A stretch of 64,000 bases of DNA. It comes from Rhodococcus sp. 105337. GTDB lineage: Bacteria; Actinomycetota; Actinomycetes; Mycobacteriales; Mycobacteriaceae. Positions 37,535-47,383 of this stretch are shown in pieces (position 1 is the stretch's first letter; every line of letters starts with the position of its first letter). The DNA is taken from assembly GCF_012844225.1 (NCBI RefSeq), contig NZ_JABAGQ010000003.1:124001-188000 (forward strand), in the 5' to 3' direction. Both the position numbers and the translations under genes were made by a program. Below the pieces are notes generated by a model. It searched no databases. It saw only the letters and a list, made by a program, of their open reading frames with translations, and was not told the origin of the DNA.

Positions 37535-38058
37535 CCCGCCGTGACGATGTGGTTCTCCTCCGGCGCGTCGCGTTCCGACACCCTGTCGACAATTTCCGTG
37601 GCCCACGATCCGATCGCGTCCCAGTCGCGGAAGTCACCGGCCTTGACGCCCCACATCCGCGCAATCGCACGCTCGCCCGCACCGAGAGTCGACGGGTCGA
37701 GCTTGCCCGTCAGCATCCGGTGCCCGCGCGCACCCGTCCGATTCTCGACGGACGACACCCCGTACGAGCTGTTCGCAGCGCGAAGGCCCTTGGTCACGGG
37801 AACGGATGAGAAGAGGAAGACGTCTCGATGACGCAACGCGTCCTCGTGCGCACGCACGAACGCCCGAGCCGCCCGGAGCCATCGGAACCGGTACACCGGG
37901 CTTCCGAGCACGACGGCGTTGTACCCGTCGAGGCTGCCGACCTGCTCGGGGGGCACCACGTCGACCTGCGCACCGCGGTGCCGCATCGCCGCGGCCAGCG
38001 CCGTGGCGATCTCCGCCGTGGAGCCGTGCTTGCTCGCCGCCGCCACCAAAATCCTCAT
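37513..38058 (-). CDS. flavodoxin-domain protein
   Basis: A 181-residue FMN-binding flavodoxin-like protein. The phosphate loop is SKHGSTAE (near residue 9) and the second loop VLGSPVYRFRWLRAAR. Related proteins include HemG-type protoporphyrinogen oxidase and stress flavodoxins. GGAGG lies 6 nt upstream of the ATG at 38058, so that start is preferred to the ATG at 38064. Confidence 0.85.
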   Translation of the reverse strand: MRILVAAASKHGSTAEIATALAAAMRHRGAQVDVVPPEQVGSLDGYNAVVLGSPVYRFRWLRAARAFVRAHEDALRHRDVFLFSSVPVTKGLRAANSSYGVSSVENRTGARGHRMLTGKLDPSTLGAGERAIARMWGVKAGDFRDWDAIGSWATEIVDRVSERDAPEENHIVTAGQADGRR

Positions 38059-38241
38059 GCCCATCCTCCGCTACTCGCGAGTACGCACCATGATCACGTG
38101 CCACATTCTGTTCGGCCAGGGTCGAAGGACCCTTCGCCCGCCCGTTTCGCGTCACATACGCCGACGATTCGGGACATTCCGGACACGGGATGGCAGTGTG
38201 GGATTCGGGTACCCACCACAGACCCGAACAGGAGTTCATAG

Positions 38242-39783
38242 ATGCCTCAGCGCCCCACCGTGTCGTCGGCCACCGAAACGGAACGGAAATACACGGCCGG
38301 AGGCTCGGCGTCACTGCCCGACCTGACCGGACTTCCGCGCGTGTCCGTCGTCGAGGTGGATACGGTGGAGTTGTCCGCGCAGTATTACGACACCGCCGAC
38401 CTACGGCTCCTGCAGTCGGCAATCACCCTGCGACGACGTGAGGGCGGAGACGACGCCGGCTGGCACGTCAAGCTCCCCAACGGGGCGGACACCCGGACCG
38501 AACTTCACTTTCCCCTGGCCGACGCGGACGGGAAGTCCGCGGACGAGCCCCCTGCCGAATTGATGAATCTTCTCGTCGGAGTGCGGCGCGGACTGCCGGT
38601 CTCCCTCGCGGCACTTCTCACGACGACCCGGCATCGCCACCGGATTCGCGGGAAGGACGAGACGCTGCTCGCAGAAGTCGTCGAGGACGATGTCGTAGCG
38701 GTGCGCGGCGGCGACGACGAAGAAATGCACTGGCAGGAGATCGAGGTCGAAGCGGGCTCTTCGCTGGGCCGCGGCGACCGGTCCACACTGCTCGACGCCA
38801 TCGAGGAACGTCTCACCGCCGCCGGGATCGTCCGCTCGCCCAGCCCGTCCAAGGTGCACCGCGTTCTGGGCGACCTCCTCCCTGCGGCACCCGAACTCGG
38901 CGAGGCCGCCCGCTTCCTGCGCGACTATCTCGCGCGCGAACTCCACGCGCTGGAACTGTCCGACATCGCGGTACGCCGCGACGAGCCCGACGCGATCCAC
39001 AGCATGCGCAAGGCCTCTCGTCGTATCCGGAGCGCCCTGCACACCTACGCCGACGATTTCGCTCTCGGCGACGCCCTCGTCGACGAACTCCGGTGGTTCG
39101 GCCGCCGGCTCAGCCCGTCGCGCGATCTGGAAGTGCAGTGGAAACGCCTGGCAGGCCAGGTCGACGAGATTCCGGGCGACCGCCACCGCGAAGCAACGAA
39201 ATCACGTATCGACGAGTACTTTTCGGCCAAGACGGGCGCGGCGCGCACCGCTGCACTCGCGACCCTCGATTCGGAGCGGTATCTCGTGATGCTGCGTTCC
39301 CTCGACGACCTCGTCGGCGGGTTGGGGAGCACCCCTCCGGCGCGATCCCGTAAGTCCGCGCTGGACCCGGAGAAACTGACGCGCAGCGTCGCTACGGTGG
39401 CGAAGAAGGTCGACAAACGTGTTGCCCGCGTTCGGAAAGCACACGATCCGCACGAACGTGACGAACTGATGCACCGGGCACGCAAGGGCGCCAAGCGGAT
39501 GCGCTACGCGATCGAGGTGATCGCTCCTCTGCATCCGAAGCGCACCGCCCGGATCCTCGACCGATTCGACGAATTCCAGGACATGCTCGGAGAGTTCCAG
39601 GACTCCGTCGTTTCCCGAGAACACCTGTTGGACATCGTCTCCGATCAAGGTCACACCGCCGAGTCCAGCTTCGGCCTGGGAATCCTGTATCGGCTCGAGA
39701 CCGAGGTGGGCCGGCGCCAGGCAGCCCAACTGGAACCCGCGTGGAAAAGTGCCCTCGGATCGGCCGGGAAGCTCTGGGAATGA
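38242..39783 (+). CDS. CYTH and CHAD domain protein
   Basis: A 513-residue two-domain protein. The CYTH triphosphatase-like domain (about 10-205) has the signature E12-x-E14-x-K16. The CHAD domain (about 225-505) is helical with many histidines and basic residues (AIHSMRKASRRIRSAL; MHRARKGAKRMRYAIEV). CHAD domains bind inorganic polyphosphate and often pair with CYTH phosphatases, so a polyphosphate-linked role is likely. AGGAG precedes the ATG. Confidence 0.9.
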   Translation: MPQRPTVSSATETERKYTAGGSASLPDLTGLPRVSVVEVDTVELSAQYYDTADLRLLQSAITLRRREGGDDAGWHVKLPNGADTRTELHFPLADADGKSADEPPAELMNLLVGVRRGLPVSLAALLTTTRHRHRIRGKDETLLAEVVEDDVVAVRGGDDEEMHWQEIEVEAGSSLGRGDRSTLLDAIEERLTAAGIVRSPSPSKVHRVLGDLLPAAPELGEAARFLRDYLARELHALELSDIAVRRDEPDAIHSMRKASRRIRSALHTYADDFALGDALVDELRWFGRRLSPSRDLEVQWKRLAGQVDEIPGDRHREATKSRIDEYFSAKTGAARTAALATLDSERYLVMLRSLDDLVGGLGSTPPARSRKSALDPEKLTRSVATVAKKVDKRVARVRKAHDPHERDELMHRARKGAKRMRYAIEVIAPLHPKRTARILDRFDEFQDMLGEFQDSVVSREHLLDIVSDQGHTAESSFGLGILYRLETEVGRRQAAQLEPAWKSALGSAGKLWE

Positions 39784-39857
39784 GCAGGTCCTCCGACTCT
39801 GGCACGGTGCTCGCCGAACCGACATGATGGAGAACAGGCGACTGAGGAGGTAGCCAC

Positions 39858-40868
39858 ATGGGCGTCCCCGACACGATGCGGGCATGGCGCGTCGAGTCCC
39901 CGGCTCCGATCGAGGCTCGACCCCTGAAGTCCGTGCGCGTTCCGGTCCCCAGGCCGGGACCCGACGAATTGCTCGTACGTGTCCTCTCGTGCGGGGTGTG
40001 CCGAACCGACCTGCACGTCGCCGAAGGAGACCTCCCGGTCCACCGCCCGGGCGTCGTGCCGGGCCACGAGATCGTCGGGGAGATCGTCGGCGGCGACCTG
40101 GGAGCCCATCGCCTCGGTGACCGGGTGGGGATTCCGTGGTTGCGGAGCACGTGCGGACGGTGCCGGTATTGCCGCCGCGGAGACGAGAACCTCTGCCCTC
40201 GTTCGACATACACCGGATGGGATGCAGACGGTGGTTACGCCGAATACGCCACGGTTCCGCGCGACTACGCTCTCGCGCTGCCCGCGGGATACACCGACGC
40301 GGAACTCGCGCCGCTGCTGTGCGCGGGGATCATCGGGTACCGGGCACTGCTGCGTGCGTCCGTTCCGGAAGGCGGTGTCCTCGGTGTCTACGGCTTCGGT
40401 GGCAGCGCCCATCTCGCCTCCCAGGTCGCGATCGCACGCGGTGCGCGAGTACACGTGATGACACGCGGCGCAGATGCCGCATCGCTGGCGCTCGAACTCG
40501 GCGCGTCCTCCGCGCAGGGCGCCTACGACCCTCCACCCGAGCCCCTGGATTCGGCGATCCTGTTCGCCCCGGTGGGAGATCTGGTACCGCTTGCCCTGTC
40601 CGCGTTGGATTCCGGCGGAACACTCGCTATCGCAGGGATCCACCTGAGCGATATCCCGACGCTGAACTATCAGCGACATCTGTTCAGGGAGAGGCAGATT
40701 CGAAGTGTCACCGCCAACACCAGATCGGATGCGCAGGCTTTTCTCGAGTTCGCGGGCGAGCACAGAATGCACGTGACCACGACGCCTTACCCGCTCGAGC
40801 ACGCCGACCGCGCCTTGGCCGATCTCGCGGCCGGCCGATTCGCCGGAGCTGCGGTCATCGTGGCGTAG
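39858..40868 (+). CDS. zinc-dependent alcohol dehydrogenase (AdhA-like)
   Basis: A 336-residue MDR-family dehydrogenase. The catalytic zinc site is CGVCRTDLH plus GHEIVGEI, and the structural zinc site is [15 protein letters not shown]. The Rossmann loop [15 protein letters not shown] lacks the common GxGxxG spacing but fits the AdhA group. It oxidises alcohols or reduces aldehydes with NAD(P). GGAGG precedes the ATG. It lies 84 nt before a universal stress protein gene, the kind of pairing found in hypoxia regulons of mycobacteria, though no DosR box was found. Confidence 0.88.
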   Translation: MGVPDTMRAWRVESPAPIEARPLKSVRVPVPRPGPDELLVRVLSCGVCRTDLHVAEGDLPVHRPGVVPGHEIVGEIVGGDLGAHRLGDRVGIPWLRSTCGRCRYCRRGDENLCPRSTYTGWDADGGYAEYATVPRDYALALPAGYTDAELAPLLCAGIIGYRALLRASVPEGGVLGVYGFGGSAHLASQVAIARGARVHVMTRGADAASLALELGASSAQGAYDPPPEPLDSAILFAPVGDLVPLALSALDSGGTLAIAGIHLSDIPTLNYQRHLFRERQIRSVTANTRSDAQAFLEFAGEHRMHVTTTPYPLEHADRALADLAAGRFAGAAVIVA

Positions 40869-40952
40869 CGTAATCCCCGTAGTCGATCACGGCGCGCGGC
40901 CGGACACGGCAGCGCCGATCGTCACACAATGAAAACGAACAAGGAGACATCG

Positions 40953-41846
40953 ATGAGCACACCGAGCAACCGAAACGCTGTCGTCGCAGGCGTCGACGGT
41001 TCCGATACCGCGGCAGCGGCCGCCCGGTGGGCCGGCGCTCTTGCCGCACGTCTCGAGGCACCGCTGCACCTGGTGCACTCGCTGCCCAGCGAGGGCATCT
41101 TCTACAGCGAAGCTGCCGTCCTGATCCAGTCACAGATGGTCGAACAGCTCAAGGCGGACGGTGAGGCGCTCCTCCGGGACATCACCGCGAAGGTTCACGC
41201 CGACCAGCCGGATCTCGAGATCAAGAGCTTCATCGGCCCCGGACCCGCCGCCACGTCGCTGCTCGAAGCCGCCGACGACGCACGGATCGTGGTGCTCGGC
41301 GCCACCGGCGCCGGTGCCGTCGAGAACTTCCTGCTCGGCTCGACCGTGCTGCGCGTCGCGAACAACGCACCGTGCCCGGTCGTGGTGTGGCGTGGCGACA
41401 CCGCCAACCCGCTGCCCGATGCCCGACCCATCGTGGTCGGAGTCGACGGAAGCGAACTGTCGGCTGCCGCAGTCCGTTACGCGTTCCAGGTTGCTTCCTT
41501 CCTCGGCGCACCGCTCACGGCCGTGCACTCCTGGATCGGAGACTCCGCCCTCGGGGTGGGCGCCACCGCCGCGCTCGTCGACTGGGATGCTGTCGCCGAA
41601 TCCGAATCGGCCGTGCTCGCCGAGGCACTGGCAGGCTTGCAGGAGGAGTACCCCGACGTCGAGGTCCAGCGCGTCCTCGACCGCGGCCCCGCGGCACGAG
41701 TGCTGCTGCGGCACCTGGGCGACGCCCAGCTCGCCGTCGTCGGCAGCCACGGCCGCGGTCAGTTCCGTGCCGCACTGCTCGGCTCCACCAGCCAGAATCT
41801 GCTGCACAAGGCACCGTGCCCCGTGCTCGTCGCACGCAAGATCTGA
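40953..41846 (+). CDS. tandem universal stress protein (two Usp domains)
   Basis: A 297-residue protein with two UspA domains (about 8-145 and 155-296). Both keep the ATP-binding signature: GATGAGAVENFLLGST in the first and GSHGRGQFRAALLGSTS in the second. Each begins with VxGVDGS. Such tandem Usps are stress or dormancy proteins in actinobacteria. AAGGAG lies 6 nt before the ATG at 40953. The stop codon is part of a 16-bp tandem duplication, followed by a terminator hairpin. Confidence 0.92.
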   Translation: MSTPSNRNAVVAGVDGSDTAAAAARWAGALAARLEAPLHLVHSLPSEGIFYSEAAVLIQSQMVEQLKADGEALLRDITAKVHADQPDLEIKSFIGPGPAATSLLEAADDARIVVLGATGAGAVENFLLGSTVLRVANNAPCPVVVWRGDTANPLPDARPIVVGVDGSELSAAAVRYAFQVASFLGAPLTAVHSWIGDSALGVGATAALVDWDAVAESESAVLAEALAGLQEEYPDVEVQRVLDRGPAARVLLRHLGDAQLAVVGSHGRGQFRAALLGSTSQNLLHKAPCPVLVARKI

Positions 41847-41875
41847 TCCGCTCAGCGACTGATCCGCTCAGCGAC
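41844..41875. repeat. 16-bp perfect tandem duplication across the Usp stop codon
   Basis: TGATCCGCTCAGCGAC occurs twice without a gap. The first copy starts at the gene's TGA stop, and the last bases of the second copy begin the terminator stem. Confidence 0.95.
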
Positions 41876-41912
41876 GCGGAGCCGGTTCCCGTTCACGGGC
41901 GGCTCCGCGTCG
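41872..41912. terminator. terminator between the Usp gene and the converging kinase gene
   Basis: A 12-bp perfect stem (CGACGCGGAGCC and its complement at 41901-41912) with a 17-nt loop, between converging genes. Confidence 0.75.
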
Positions 41913-41940
41913 CGCCGGCAGGGCGCTCCCGGTCGAGCTC

Positions 41941-43443
41941 TCACCAGGGAGCGAGTCCGAGTTCCCTCTCGAGCCATGCCTTGTCGACCGCGCTGCCTTC
42001 GGTCGTGTCCACCACGAGCGCGGCGGGCCACTCGTCCCGGCGTCGCAGTTGCACGGCAAGCACTGCTGGTGTGGCGTCGGACGGATCGTCGTTCCGTTCC
42101 GCGCGGGCACGGATGCGTTGCTCCAGTACCGCCGGGTCGGCACGGCATTCGATCTCCACGACATCGGCGGACGCCGCCGCTGCAACCTCGCGGGCGCGGA
42201 CCCGCTGCGGCTCCGACAGCCACGTCGCATCCAGGACCGCCGACCGTCCGTGAGCAAGTTCGGACGCGGCCCTCGCCAGCATTTCCTCGTACGTCGCGCG
42301 CGTATGCCCGGACGAGTAGAGCCCACTGTCGACGCCGTCGCCGGTGCGGTCCGTCGGGTCGATCCCGGCGAGTTCTTTGCGGATGACATCGCTGCGCAAC
42401 ACGGATGCGTCCAGATACTCACCGATCGTCCGGGAGAGTGTGGACTTCCCCGTGCCCGTCACACCGCCGACCAGCACGAGCCTCACACGCGCGCGCTCGA
42501 GGTTGCGTTCGACCTGCTCGACGAAGTTCAGCGCGACCGCGCCGGACGCCTCGTCGCCCTGTTCGTGCCGAAGTGCGGTCACCTTGGCGCGCACCAGCGC
42601 GCGATAGGCGACGTAATGGTGCACCAGCGAGCGCGACGGTGCGTCGCCGGAGGCCGCCGCGTAACAGCGGAGCAGGTTCCGAGCGGAGTCGACGGCACCG
42701 GATCTCTCGAGATCCATTGCAAGAAAGGCGATGTCGAGAAGACCGTCACCGTAGCGCAGTTCGTCGTCGAATTCGAGGCAGTCGATGATCCGCGGTCCGT
42801 CGTCGAGACAGAAGATGTCGTCCGCCAAAAGATCACCGTGACCGTCGACCGCACGCCCCGAGGCGATCCGCTCGGTGAACAGCGGCGCCCTGCCGTCGAG
42901 GTAACGGGTCGCGGCGGACCGGATGCGCGCGACCGTCGCCGCGGCCGTACCGCCCACCTTCAACCGTTCGAGATGGTCCAGGCTCAGCGTCCAGAGTTCG
43001 CGAAGGAACTCGACCGACGCGCACCGGTCGATTGCCGGGTCCCGGGGCGACGCGGCATGCAGGTCCGCCACCTGCCGCGCGACCGACTCGATGACCTGCT
43101 CGACGTCCTCACCGCGCCGGACCAGCATGGCCAACCGCCGGTCGTCGGGCAACCGGACCATCTCGACGAGGTGTTCGCACACCTGCCCGTCGGGTCCGTG
43201 GACATCGGCAACACCCAGATAGACGTCCGGTGCCATCCGCCGGTTGAGATCGACCTCGCGGTGGCAGGCACGCTCGCGCGCTGCCCGGGTCCGGTTGTCG
43301 AGAAAGCCCAGATCCAGTGGCTTCTTCATCTTGTGCACACGATCACCGACGAGGAAGAGCACCGACGTGTGCGTCTCCCGCATCGCCGCATATCCGGCAC
43401 CGCCTGTTTCGGTGAATCCTGCCAAAGCCGATCTCCCGTCCAT
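41941..43443 (-). CDS. bifunctional aminoglycoside phosphotransferase-like/AAA ATPase protein
   Basis: About 500 residues. The N-terminal two-thirds resemble a phosphotransferase (APH) fold with the catalytic segment VDGHGDLLADDIF and metal-site RIIDCLEFDDELRYGD. The C-terminal third is a kinase-like P-loop domain with GVTGTGKSTLS. The arrangement matches M. tuberculosis Rv2004c, a dormancy-regulon gene beside a universal stress protein, which agrees with the neighbour here. The substrate is unknown. Start is ATG 43443 or an in-frame GTG at 43470. Confidence 0.82.
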   Translation of the reverse strand: MDGRSALAGFTETGGAGYAAMRETHTSVLFLVGDRVHKMKKPLDLGFLDNRTRAARERACHREVDLNRRMAPDVYLGVADVHGPDGQVCEHLVEMVRLPDDRRLAMLVRRGEDVEQVIESVARQVADLHAASPRDPAIDRCASVEFLRELWTLSLDHLERLKVGGTAAATVARIRSAATRYLDGRAPLFTERIASGRAVDGHGDLLADDIFCLDDGPRIIDCLEFDDELRYGDGLLDIAFLAMDLERSGAVDSARNLLRCYAAASGDAPSRSLVHHYVAYRALVRAKVTALRHEQGDEASGAVALNFVEQVERNLERARVRLVLVGGVTGTGKSTLSRTIGEYLDASVLRSDVIRKELAGIDPTDRTGDGVDSGLYSSGHTRATYEEMLARAASELAHGRSAVLDATWLSEPQRVRAREVAAAASADVVEIECRADPAVLEQRIRARAERNDDPSDATPAVLAVQLRRRDEWPAALVVDTTEGSAVDKAWLERELGLAPW

Positions 43444-43487
43444 GGGTACCGCGCCCTGCGCGCCCTCCACATTCTCGTCCCGACCGC

Positions 43488-43506
43488 CGAACCGTACACC
43501 GGTTCG
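43488..43506. promoter_or_regulatory. palindrome in the divergent promoter of the kinase and plsB genes
   Basis: CGAACCG-N5-CGGTTCG, a perfect 7-bp dyad with 5-nt spacer, 45-63 nt from the kinase start and 87 nt from the acyltransferase start. It may be a regulator site; the regulator is unknown. Confidence 0.4.
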
Positions 43507-43592
43507 TACCGGCTTTTCTCACGCAGATGCGCCGAGTGAACCCGCCTCGTCGGGGTAGTTTTCACATTGGGGAATCGAACGAACGGGGCGAC

Positions 43593-45953
43593 ATGAGGGA
43601 CGACGAGCAGCGTGGCTCGCACACACCGACACGTCCGACCGTGGTGGTTGCGGCTGCGACCACCCCGATCGAACGAAGGCTCATCACGGAGTGGCTCCAC
43701 TCCGATCGAGTGCCTGCCGAACACCGCACGGCAGCACGCCCCGAGGCGCTCGACCTCGATTCCCAGATCTTCACGACCGAACTGCTCAGCCGCACCGACG
43801 ATCCACTCGTGCTGCCGGTGCGGGTGGTCTGGCTTCCCGCCGAGCGCGACGGCGCACGCCGGGCGCGGTTCTCCGATGTCCTCGCACTCACCAACCCCCG
43901 CAACCCGAACCGGCTGATCCAGAAATGGCTCGTGGGGAAGGGAGCCGACCGCTACCGGATCGTGGTGGCACAACCGGCGCCCCTGAGCGAACTCCGCGGC
44001 GACTTTGCGGCCGAGTACGGCTCCGACGCGGTCGAAGCAGGCAATCTCGCCCGGTACATCATGCGCCGGGCGGTGGTGGCCCTCGAACGAGCCGAGCGCG
44101 CCGTGATCGGTGACCGGTACAAGGTGCCGCGACTCGTCGCCGAACAGATCATGGATTCGTCGGCGTTCCGGCAGCGGCTCGACGCCCTCGCGGCCGAGTT
44201 GCGCGTGTCTCGCAGCGATGTGGACGCGCGGGCACGCAGTGCTCTCCGTGAACTCGTGGCCGTGCAGTCACGCCTCGTCACCGACCTGTTCACCCAGGCG
44301 ATGCGGCCGCTGCACACGTCGGCATGGACGGTGCACGCGGACGAATCCGGTTTGCGCTCGCTTCGCGGACTCAACCGGACGCGCCCACTGGTGTTCCTGC
44401 CGTCGCACCGGTCGTATGCGGACGCATTAGTGCTCGGCGACATCCTGGCCGCGAACGAGTTCCCCCGCAACCACCTGATGGGTGGCGCGAATCTGACGTT
44501 CTGGCCCATCGGCCCGATGGCGCGCCGGACGGGAACTGTATTCATCCGGCGCAGTTTCGGTGACGACGCGGTCTACAAAGCGGCGCTCGAAGAGTACTTC
44601 GCGTTCTTGCTCGCCAAACGATTCAACCTCGAGTGGTACTTCGAAGGCGGGCGCACGCGTACCGGCAAGCTTCGGCCACCTCGGTACGGACTGCTCAACT
44701 ATGTAGCCAACGCGGTGCGCGCGGACCGGGTCGACGACGCGATGCTGGTACCGGTCTCCATCACCTACGAAGCGCTGGCGGAGGTCGCGGGGGTCGCGGC
44801 GGAGCAGACCGGAAGCGCGAAGAAGCCCGAGGGGCTGACGTGGCTGTTCCGGTACATGCGCAGCCAGCAGCGCAGCGCCGGCCATGTCTATGTGCGATTC
44901 GGCGAGCCGATCTCGATGCGGTCGCGTCTCGCCGCCGGCGGTGACCCCGACGTGGCCGGTGACCTCCCCGCCGACGAGACCGAACGCTCGGACCGCCGCC
45001 GGAGGGCGCTGCAGAAAGTGGCGTTCGAGGTAGCGGTCGGGATCAACTGCACCACCCCGGTGACCGTGAACTCGCTCGTGACGCTCGCCCTGCTCGGCGT
45101 GCGCGATCGATCGCTCACCCTCGACGAGGTACGCGCGGTGATCGCGCCCGTGCGGGACTACCTCGACCGCCGACGCATCCCTCACGGTGAACTCCGGATG
45201 CTCGACATGGAGGGAGGACTCGCCACGGTGCTCGCGGCGTTGACCGACGGCGGTGTGGTGACCACCTACGCCGGCGGTGACGAACCCGTGTATTCGATCC
45301 ACCGCGACCAGCACCTCGTCGCGGCGTTCTATCGCAACAGCGGCGTGCACTGGTTCGTCAACCGGTCGATCCTGGAACTCGCCGTTCTCTACGCGCACGA
45401 CAGTCCCGGTGAAGGTGATCCCGTACGCGTCGCGTGGGAGGAAGCCAAGCGTCTCCGCGATCTTCTGAAATTCGAATTCTTCTTTCCCGACCGGGACACC
45501 TTCGAAGCGCAGATGCGCGAGGAACTCGAGCTTCTCGTACCGGAATGGGGAGACGCCCTGCCCACCAAGGAAAAGGCGCTCACCGGACTCGTCGAAACCG
45601 GGTTCTTCATGTCCCATCGCACGTTGCGCTCGTTCCTCGACGCCCAACTCGTCGTCGCCGAGCGACTCGCGAAGCGAGATCCGTCCGTGGATATCGTGCA
45701 GGAGTCGTTCCTCGACGAGTGCGCGGCGGTAGGACGGCAGATGCTGTTGCAGGGCCGTTTGCACGGTTCCGAATCGGTCTCGTCGGAGTTGTTCGCCACG
45801 GCGCTGGACCTGGCCCGCAATCGAGGGCTGCTCGAGCGGGACGACTCCGTGGCAGAGAAAAGGCGCACATTCGCGGCCCAACTGCTCGCGGTGGGTGAAC
45901 GAATCGCGCTCGCCGAGTCACTCGACGTGTCGAACAGGAAGGCGAACCGGTGA
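43593..45953 (+). CDS. plsB: glycerol-3-phosphate 1-O-acyltransferase
   Basis: A 786-residue membrane-associated acyltransferase that makes lysophosphatidic acid from glycerol 3-phosphate and acyl-CoA or acyl-ACP. The catalytic H-x4-D motif is LPSHRSYAD (H272, D277), followed by FIRRSFGDD and WYFEGGRTRTGKLR, the conserved PlsB blocks. The length is close to the E. coli enzyme. GGGG precedes the ATG at 43593. It is the first gene of an operon with a HAD-acyltransferase and a flippase-like membrane protein, each joined by 4-nt overlaps. Confidence 0.93.
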   Translation: MRDDEQRGSHTPTRPTVVVAAATTPIERRLITEWLHSDRVPAEHRTAARPEALDLDSQIFTTELLSRTDDPLVLPVRVVWLPAERDGARRARFSDVLALTNPRNPNRLIQKWLVGKGADRYRIVVAQPAPLSELRGDFAAEYGSDAVEAGNLARYIMRRAVVALERAERAVIGDRYKVPRLVAEQIMDSSAFRQRLDALAAELRVSRSDVDARARSALRELVAVQSRLVTDLFTQAMRPLHTSAWTVHADESGLRSLRGLNRTRPLVFLPSHRSYADALVLGDILAANEFPRNHLMGGANLTFWPIGPMARRTGTVFIRRSFGDDAVYKAALEEYFAFLLAKRFNLEWYFEGGRTRTGKLRPPRYGLLNYVANAVRADRVDDAMLVPVSITYEALAEVAGVAAEQTGSAKKPEGLTWLFRYMRSQQRSAGHVYVRFGEPISMRSRLAAGGDPDVAGDLPADETERSDRRRRALQKVAFEVAVGINCTTPVTVNSLVTLALLGVRDRSLTLDEVRAVIAPVRDYLDRRRIPHGELRMLDMEGGLATVLAALTDGGVVTTYAGGDEPVYSIHRDQHLVAAFYRNSGVHWFVNRSILELAVLYAHDSPGEGDPVRVAWEEAKRLRDLLKFEFFFPDRDTFEAQMREELELLVPEWGDALPTKEKALTGLVETGFFMSHRTLRSFLDAQLVVAERLAKRDPSVDIVQESFLDECAAVGRQMLLQGRLHGSESVSSELFATALDLARNRGLLERDDSVAEKRRTFAAQLLAVGERIALAESLDVSNRKANR

Positions 45954-47383
45954 ACATCGAGACGGCGCTCGAACGGGTGCGTACCGGACCTCGGGGCCCG
46001 GAAACTGCGGCGTTCTTCGACTTCGACGGCACCATCGTGCACGGGTTCTCCGGTCTCCACTTCTTCCGGGATCGTCTGCTGTCCGGCAACGTCGGCGCGA
46101 CCGAACTCGCCGCGACCATGCTCAACGGCCTGCGCGGAACGGAAACCGAAGACGATTTCGAGCGGTTCGCCGGAACCGTCTTCAAGGCCTGGCGCGGCCA
46201 CACCGAGGACGAGCTGTACGACCTCGGGCAGCGTCTGTTCATGTCCACCATCGCCGGGCACCTCTACCCGGAGGCGTGGCAGCTTGTCGGAGCGCATCAG
46301 AACGCCGGCCACACCGTCGTGATCGCGTCCTCCGCGTCCCGCTACCAGATCCAGGCATGCAGCGACGCGCTCGGAATCGAGCACGTCCTGTACACCCCGC
46401 TCGAGGTTCGGGACGGCGTTCTCACCGGCCGCGTCGACGGCAGGTCGCTGTGGCGCAGCGGGAAGGCCCAGGCAGCGCGCGCCTTCATGGACGCCCACGG
46501 TATCGACAGCGAGACGAGCTACTCCTACTCCAACGGAGGTGAAGACGCGGATTTCCTTGCTGCGACAGCACATCCCACCGCGACGAACCCCGACCGCACA
46601 CTACATCGCATCGCGCTCGAACGTGGCTGGCCGGTGTTGCGTTTCCGCCCGCGAGGCACTCCGGGGGCGAAGGAATTCGTACGAACCGCCGCGGCGTACG
46701 GAGGATTGTTCGGTTCGGTCTGGGCCGGGCTCGGCCTCGGGCTGCTCAACGGAAGCAGGAAGATCGCACTCGACTCCATCCTCAACCTCGGCTCGGAGGT
46801 GTCGCTGGCACTCGCCGGTATCGATGTCCGCGTCGTCGGGCAGGCCAACGCGTGGTCCGCACGGCCGGCGGTGTTCCTCTTCAATCACCAGAGTCAGCTC
46901 GACCCGCTGGTGCTCGCGAAAGTGCTGCGCCACGACTTCACCGGAGTCGCGAAACAGGAAATGGCGCGCGACCCGTTCTTCGGGCCGCTGCTGCGATTCG
47001 GCGGCGTCACGTTCGTCGACCGAAACAACACGGAGCGAGCCCTCGCCGCGCTCGGCCCGGTGGTGGAGACTCTCCGCAACGGAACGTCGTTGGTCATCGC
47101 GCCCGAGGGCACCCGCTCGTTGACGCCGGCGATCGGCACGTTCAAAAAGGGTGCCTTCCGCATCGCGATGGCGGCGGGCGTTCCGGTGGTTCCGATCGTG
47201 ATCCGCAACTCGGGAGAGATGCTGTGGAAGCACTCGACGCTGCTGAGGTCGGGCACCGTCGACGTCGCGGTGCTCGACCCGATCGACGTCGGCGACTGGT
47301 CCCCGGACGAACTGGGTGACCGCATCGCAGAGGTCGAAGATCTCTACCGGAACACCCTCGGCCGCTGGCCGGTCGCCCGATGA
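45950..47383 (+). CDS. plsC: bifunctional HAD-IB phosphatase-like/1-acyl-glycerol-3-phosphate acyltransferase
   Basis: A 477-residue fusion. Residues 15-230 are a HAD-IB domain (FFDFDGTIVHG; SSASRYQIQ; and SYSNGGEDADFL). Residues 270-470 are a PlsC acyltransferase with NHQSQLDP (H-x4-D) and APEGTRS. The same layout is known in M. tuberculosis Rv2483c. It probably makes phosphatidic acid, the step after PlsB; the substrate of the phosphatase half is unclear. It starts at a GTG overlapping the plsB stop (GTGA) and ends in an ATGA overlap with the next gene. Confidence 0.9.
   Translation: MNIETALERVRTGPRGPETAAFFDFDGTIVHGFSGLHFFRDRLLSGNVGATELAATMLNGLRGTETEDDFERFAGTVFKAWRGHTEDELYDLGQRLFMSTIAGHLYPEAWQLVGAHQNAGHTVVIASSASRYQIQACSDALGIEHVLYTPLEVRDGVLTGRVDGRSLWRSGKAQAARAFMDAHGIDSETSYSYSNGGEDADFLAATAHPTATNPDRTLHRIALERGWPVLRFRPRGTPGAKEFVRTAAAYGGLFGSVWAGLGLGLLNGSRKIALDSILNLGSEVSLALAGIDVRVVGQANAWSARPAVFLFNHQSQLDPLVLAKVLRHDFTGVAKQEMARDPFFGPLLRFGGVTFVDRNNTERALAALGPVVETLRNGTSLVIAPEGTRSLTPAIGTFKKGAFRIAMAAGVPVVPIVIRNSGEMLWKHSTLLRSGTVDVAVLDPIDVGDWSPDELGDRIAEVEDLYRNTLGRWPVAR

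Noticed and set aside
40869-40952. Possible DosR box upstream of the universal stress gene
   Set aside because: The sequence lacks the paired GGGAC/GTCCC half-sites; only a weak partial resemblance exists.
42049-43539. 496-codon plus-strand frame opposite the APH/AAA protein
   Set aside because: The minus-strand product has intact P-loop and APH motifs; this frame has none.
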